Below are positions 59,801 through 64,000 of a stretch of 64,000 nt of DNA, one piece after another (position 1 is the stretch's first letter; each line of letters begins with the position of its first letter). The stretch covers positions 1-64,000 of the forward strand of contig JAFSQE010000007.1 of NCBI GenBank assembly GCA_017446775.1, given 5' to 3'. The DNA is from Bacteroidales bacterium. Its GTDB lineage: Bacteria; Bacteroidota; Bacteroidia; Bacteroidales; UBA932. The notes under the pieces were generated by a model. It was not told the origin of the DNA and ran no database searches. It was given only the letters and a program-made list of their open reading frames with translations. A program made the translations under genes and the position numbers.

Positions 59801-61060
59801 TTATCTGATCTTGAGTGTAACGATTGTAAGTACGGCCAGGATGATGGAGACTATCCAGAAGCGTGAGACGATGTGCGCCTCGGGATGGATGCCGACGGGC
59901 TTCTGGATCAGAGCCTCTGGATCCTCTTTCTGGAAATGGTGGTGCAGGGGCGACATGCGCAGCACCCTGATACCCTTGCCGTATTTTTTCTTGGTGTATT
60001 TAAAATATCCCCTCTGGATTATTACAGAGAGGCTTTCTGCCAGATATACTCCGCACAGGATGGGGAGCAGCAGCTCTTTGCGGATAAGCACTGCGCACAC
60101 TCCAATCACGCCGCCCAGCATCAGGCTTCCGGTGTCGCCCATGAAGACCTTGGCAGGGAACGAGTTGTACCAGAGAAAGCCCAGCAGGGCACCTACCAGC
60201 GCAGCCATATATACCGCAATCTCGCCACTTGCCGGGATATACATTATATTCAGGTAGTCGGCATACACGACGTGGCCCGACAGGTATGCCAGTATGCCCA
60301 GCGTTGTGCCCACTATGGCCGCGACCCCGGCAGAGAGGCCGTCCATCCCGTCGGTAAGGTTGGCTCCGTTGGAGCAGGCGGTGATGATGAATATGATTAC
60401 CAGGATATATAGAATCCAGGTCCACCACTTGCCGGCTTCTCCCTTGAGGGGTGAGAGCCAGGAGTAGTCAAATTCGTTGTTCTTTACAAACGGTATGGTG
60501 GTCTTGGCGTTGTTCTCCACAACCACCGACGCCACTTGCTCCTCTGTCTCAGCCTCAGCCCCGGCGCCCTGTTTGCCGACGCGGAACCCCAGCTGGCTGC
60601 TGAAAAGGAGCGTGAGCCCTACCACCAGGCCCAGAATCACCTGGGCAAGGATTTTCTTCTTGCCGGAGAGGCCGTCCTTGTTGTGCTTTACGATTTTTGC
60701 GTGGTCGTCCAGATAACCTATGAAGCCCAGCCATACGGTGGCGATAATCAGCAGGATATTGTTCAGGTTGGTGAGGTCGCCAAACAGCAGTATCGGTACC
60801 AGAACCGCCAGCGCTATTATCATACCGCCCATGGTGGGAGTCCCTTTCTTGCTCAGCTGCCCTTCCAGCCCAAGGTCGCGGATCTCTTCTCCGATCTGTT
60901 TTGCACGGAGCTTGCGGATAATCCTGTTGCCGGCCCACAGCGCGGTTACGATAGCCACCAGCGCGCAGCATACTACCCTGAACGAGATGTAGTTCATAAG
61001 GCCTGCGCCTGCAAAGTGGACCCCTTGGGAGTGTAACCAGTTGAAAAGGTGATATAGCAT
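59801..61060 (-). CDS. mraY: phospho-N-acetylmuramoyl-pentapeptide transferase
   Basis: 419 residues, about 60 longer than Proteobacterial MraY. Family motifs: 'KKGTPTMGGMIIALAV' near 72, 'GFIGYLDDHAKIVKHNKDGLSGKKKILAQ' with the DDxxK catalytic Asp pair, 'TDGMDGLSAGVAAIVG', and 'RMSPLHHHFQK' near 380 with the His cluster. The extra length is a periplasmic insert around 178-212 ('EAETEEQVASVVVENNAKTT'), which I believe is common in Bacteroidota. It makes lipid I. Confidence 0.97.
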   Translation of the reverse strand: MLYHLFNWLHSQGVHFAGAGLMNYISFRVVCCALVAIVTALWAGNRIIRKLRAKQIGEEIRDLGLEGQLSKKGTPTMGGMIIALAVLVPILLFGDLTNLNNILLIIATVWLGFIGYLDDHAKIVKHNKDGLSGKKKILAQVILGLVVGLTLLFSSQLGFRVGKQGAGAEAETEEQVASVVVENNAKTTIPFVKNNEFDYSWLSPLKGEAGKWWTWILYILVIIFIITACSNGANLTDGMDGLSAGVAAIVGTTLGILAYLSGHVVYADYLNIMYIPASGEIAVYMAALVGALLGFLWYNSFPAKVFMGDTGSLMLGGVIGVCAVLIRKELLLPILCGVYLAESLSVIIQRGYFKYTKKKYGKGIRVLRMSPLHHHFQKEDPEALIQKPVGIHPEAHIVSRFWIVSIILAVLTIVTLKIR

Positions 61061-61072
61061 AGCGGGTATTTT

Positions 61073-62533
61073 CTATAGTGAATTGAATACTTCTGAAATG
61101 ACCTCCTTGTCGTCGAAATGATGTTTCTGCGTACCGATAATCTGGTAATCTTCGTGCCCCTTGCCGGCCACCAGGATCACAGATCCCCTGGGTGCGAACA
61201 GGATGGCGCTGCGGATAGCCTCGGCCCGGTCTGTGATGAATACCGATTTGGCACGGGATGCCGCATCCAGTCCAGCGCGGATGTCTTCGATAATGGCTTC
61301 CGGTTGCTCTGTGCGGGGGTTGTCGGAGGTTACCACCACACGGTCGGCATATTTTGCCGCAATCTGTCCCATCTCGGGGCGCTTGGTGCGGTCGCGGTCG
61401 CCTCCGCATCCGAACACGCATATCAGGTATTCGCCCCTGGCCGCCTCCTTGAGGGTCTTGAGCACATTCTCCAGCGCATCTGGGGTGTGGGCGTAATCCA
61501 CCACGGCGGTTATGTTATTACCGCCCTTGATATATTCCAGCCTCCCGTCCACGGCCTTCATGCCGCTTATAAGGGTAAGCGTCTGCTGTTTGTCGGCACC
61601 CAAAAGTATTGCGGTGGCATACACCGCCAGCAGGTTATATGCGTTATGGGCTCCGATAAAGCGGGTCCAGACCGGCACGCCGTCTATGGTGAGCTGCATT
61701 CCGTCCATGGTCTCTTCCATAAGCCGGCAGCGGAAATCGGCCATCTTGCGGCATGAGTAGCGGTAGATGTGTGCCTTGCAGTTCTGCACCATCACCTCGC
61801 CGTTGGCGTCGTCGATGTTGACCAGCGCGAAAGCCTCTTTGGGAAGGCCGTCGAAGAAGGCCTTCTTGCAGTCGCGGTAGTTGCTGAATGTCTTGTGGTA
61901 GTCCAGATGGTCGTGTGTCAGGTTAGAGAAGATGCCGCCGCGGAACGTAAGTGCAGCGATGCGGTCCTGGCTCACGGCGTGTGAGCTGACCTCCATGAAG
62001 CAATAGGCGCACCCGGCGTCGGCCATCTGTGCCAGCAGTGCGTTCAGCTCCAGCGGGTCGGGGGTGGTGTGGTCGGTGTGATAGCGCTTTGCACCGATAT
62101 AGTTGGCTATGGTGGATATCAGGCCGCATTCGTAACCGAGCGCGGTGAAAAGCCGGTAGAGCAGGGTGGCGGTGGTGGTTTTGCCGTTGGTGCCGGTAAC
62201 TCCCACCAGGGCCAGCTTGGATGACGGATTGTCGTAGAAATTGGCTGCCAGGGTGGCCAGCGCACGGCGGCTGGAGGCGACCCTAAGGTAAACCACGCGG
62301 TCCGCATCCACCATCTCGAAGGCCTCAGGCTTCTGGTATACGATTGCCGTGGCACCGTTCTCTATGGCTTTTGATATGAATCTGTGACCGTCCACCGCAT
62401 TGCCTTCTACCGCTACGAACAGGCTGCCGGGGGTGCATTTGCGCGAGTCGGTCTGTATGCCGGCTATCTCAACTGCACGTCTGGCAGAAAACTCAAGTAT
62501 GTCGAGTCCGGAAATGAGTCTGTCGAGTGTCAT
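61073..62533 (-). CDS. murE: UDP-N-acetylmuramoyl-tripeptide synthetase MurE
   Basis: 486 residues from ATG 62533, which overlaps the ftsI stop by 4 bp. 'GIQTDSRKCTPGSLFVAVEG' binds the UDP-sugar, 'ALVGVTGTNGKTTTATLLYRLF' is the P-loop, and 'AVVDYAHTPDALENVLKTL' and 'VVVTSDNPRTEQPEAIIEDI' follow. The DNPR motif in the last is the signature for meso-diaminopimelate as substrate, so this cell wall is probably the meso-DAP type. Confidence 0.97.
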   Translation of the reverse strand: MTLDRLISGLDILEFSARRAVEIAGIQTDSRKCTPGSLFVAVEGNAVDGHRFISKAIENGATAIVYQKPEAFEMVDADRVVYLRVASSRRALATLAANFYDNPSSKLALVGVTGTNGKTTTATLLYRLFTALGYECGLISTIANYIGAKRYHTDHTTPDPLELNALLAQMADAGCAYCFMEVSSHAVSQDRIAALTFRGGIFSNLTHDHLDYHKTFSNYRDCKKAFFDGLPKEAFALVNIDDANGEVMVQNCKAHIYRYSCRKMADFRCRLMEETMDGMQLTIDGVPVWTRFIGAHNAYNLLAVYATAILLGADKQQTLTLISGMKAVDGRLEYIKGGNNITAVVDYAHTPDALENVLKTLKEAARGEYLICVFGCGGDRDRTKRPEMGQIAAKYADRVVVTSDNPRTEQPEAIIEDIRAGLDAASRAKSVFITDRAEAIRSAILFAPRGSVILVAGKGHEDYQIIGTQKHHFDDKEVISEVFNSL

Positions 62534-64000
62534 AGCTTCTCTGCAAGTGAAAGGTTTACACAATCTGTGTCAATATTTATAATCGTACCTGCCCTGGGGC
62601 TTTGCTCCACAATCTTGCCGCGCCCCTTGGCTGCTACTTTATATCCCTGTGATTCAAGTATATACATGGCATCGCGAAGTCCCATCCCAACGACGTTGGG
62701 GACCCCGTGTATGGTGTCGTTCTGGCTGCTGTGCCGCTCCTGGGCTATCTGAGGCATTGCGCCAGAAGATAGGATGGGCGAGTTCCAGCCGGGCGACGAA
62801 GCGTAGATATTGTCTATGATTTCGCACGCGACCGGGCCGCCCCATGTACCTCCGTAGAAGTTTTTGGCGGCCAGTCTGGAGTACACAACCACTATTATGG
62901 AGTACTTGGGGTTCTCGTAGGGGAAGAATCCCACAAAAGAACCCTGGTGTTTCTTGCGCCCGGAAGCGTCTACATACCCTCCCTGCGGCAGTGAGATACG
63001 GGCGGTGCCGGTTTTGCCTGCCACGTTTACCTTGCAGTTGGCAAATGCCCGGCGGGCGGTGCCGTTCTCTCCGATAACCACCCCCCGCAACGCCTCTCTG
63101 GCCTTGGCGGCGGTCTCTTTCGAGCAGACTCGGCCGATGGTCTCTATCGGGTAGGTATATTCCACCTCCCCGCCTCGCTGCAGATTCACAAACAGGTGCG
63201 GTTTTACCATCACGCCGTCGTTAGCTATCGCATTGTAGAAGTTAAGGATATGGAGCGGAGTGAGCTCTACGGCGTACCCCATGCCTATCTGCGGCAAATC
63301 GGCGGCGCTCCATTTCGGGCTTCCAGGGTCGCTGATGCGGGCCTTGCCCATTCCGGGCAGGTCAAAGTCGTAGTTATAGCTTATGCGGCGTTCGTTGTTG
63401 AGTTTGTCCACAAATTCCTGCGGATTCTTGTCGTATTTCTCACCTGCGATGCGGCGGAACACGTTGTTGGAGGATATCTCCAGTCCCTTGCGGATGGTTA
63501 TCGTGCTGTAATTGCGCAGATATGTATCCTCGAAGGGCTTCTTTACCCTGTAGTAGTGCCAGAACACATCGGCGCTCTGCTGGGTATCCAGGGTGATCTT
63601 CTTATCCTCGAGGGCGGTTACCAGGGTCGCCAGCTTGAACACGCTGCCAGGCTCGCCAAGGCGGCCGATGGCATAGTTGTACTGCTCTGTGAACTTGCCC
63701 TTCTCGTCCTTTTCCATATTCACCATTGCCCGGATTTCGCCGGTTGCGACCTCCATCACAATCACGGTGCCGGCTTCCAGGTCGGGCTCGTTCTCTATCT
63801 TGCGCAGCAGCGCCCTCTGGGCGATATCCTGCATGTCGATATCAATCGATATCTGCACATCCTGTCCGTTAATCGCAGCAATTTCTGCCTTCTCTGCGTC
63901 GGGAATCCAGATGCCTTTGTCTATCAGGCGCATGGGGCGTACTCCGGGGGTCCCGCGGAGCACCGAATCCAGGGCGCCCTCCACACCGATGCGCGGCCTG
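62530..64000 (-). CDS. ftsI: class B penicillin-binding protein, FtsI-type, with C-terminal PASTA domain (partial)
   Basis: The frame is open to the window edge, so the N terminus (membrane anchor and dimerisation part) lies beyond 64000. The visible part begins in 'RIGVEGALDSVLRGTPG' and holds the transpeptidase triads: 'GSVFKLATLV' (SxxK Ser), 'SSNNVFRRIAG' (SxN) and 'AGKTGTARISLPQGG' (KTG). The last 60 residues ('PNVVGMGLRDAMYILESQGYKV' ... 'VEQSPRAGTIIN') are one PASTA domain. It crosslinks septal peptidoglycan with FtsW. Confidence 0.95.
   Translation of the reverse strand, partial: RPRIGVEGALDSVLRGTPGVRPMRLIDKGIWIPDAEKAEIAAINGQDVQISIDIDMQDIAQRALLRKIENEPDLEAGTVIVMEVATGEIRAMVNMEKDEKGKFTEQYNYAIGRLGEPGSVFKLATLVTALEDKKITLDTQQSADVFWHYYRVKKPFEDTYLRNYSTITIRKGLEISSNNVFRRIAGEKYDKNPQEFVDKLNNERRISYNYDFDLPGMGKARISDPGSPKWSAADLPQIGMGYAVELTPLHILNFYNAIANDGVMVKPHLFVNLQRGGEVEYTYPIETIGRVCSKETAAKAREALRGVVIGENGTARRAFANCKVNVAGKTGTARISLPQGGYVDASGRKKHQGSFVGFFPYENPKYSIIVVVYSRLAAKNFYGGTWGGPVACEIIDNIYASSPGWNSPILSSGAMPQIAQERHSSQNDTIHGVPNVVGMGLRDAMYILESQGYKVAAKGRGKIVEQSPRAGTIINIDTDCVNLSLAEKL

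Overview
The window comes from a Bacteroidota chromosome, most likely a gut-type Bacteroidales. The evidence is two SusC/SusD pairs, many lipoproteins, TAnnTTTG promoter elements, few Shine-Dalgarno sequences, Bacteroidota-style FtsZ and MraY, and moderately high G+C. I saw no rRNA, tRNA or CRISPR array. The genus cannot be fixed from the sequence alone.

Region 1 (1-2060): the 3' part of a membrane LytTR regulator, then a REP-associated tyrosine transposase (RAYT). The RAYT gene lies between two arrays of the same palindromic repeat, both with a 51-bp period (two units to the left, three to the right). Between the RAYT gene and the right array is a 160-bp segment closed by a perfect 16-bp inverted repeat, a candidate structured RNA.

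Region 2 (2180-32335): a large polysaccharide utilization locus aimed at alpha-mannose glycans. It reads as two plus-strand transcription units. Unit 1 (2234-20946) has a PfkB sugar kinase, a D-lyxose/D-mannose isomerase-like cupin, a mannitol-1-phosphate dehydrogenase, three GH92 enzymes, SusC, SusD and two surface lipoproteins, and ends at a strong terminator. Unit 2 (21074-32335) has a beta-helix lipoprotein, a second SusC/SusD pair, a GxGYxYP-family lipoprotein, a LacI-family regulator and a fourth GH92. A palindrome sharing TAGTCAATCG with a central CG lies in front of both units, so the LacI protein probably controls both, including its own gene. One GH92 has Gln where the others have the catalytic acid Glu, as described for enzymes acting on mannose-1-phosphate diesters. 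Isomerase plus fructokinase would let mannose enter metabolism as fructose-6-phosphate.

Region 3 (32384-40447): a DUF4234 membrane protein, a divergent RpiB/LacAB isomerase, a pair of related palindromes, a minus-strand DUF4965/glutaminase-A-like protein, TatD, an ExbB-membrane protein-ExbD-ExbD set (energy transduction for TonB receptors such as the two SusC proteins), an alkaline phosphatase and a small lipoprotein.

Region 4 (40502-47670): a minus-strand operon rfbC, lipid A acyltransferase, DUF4831, pepD, POT transporter, GT2 glycosyltransferase; a LOG-family gene diverges from rfbC.

Region 5 (47675-64000): the minus-strand division and cell-wall cluster ftsI (partial), murE, mraY, murD, ftsW, murG, murC, ftsQ, ftsA, ftsZ, then rpiB, truB, queA and dprA. 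Genes overlap or nearly touch down to truB/queA.
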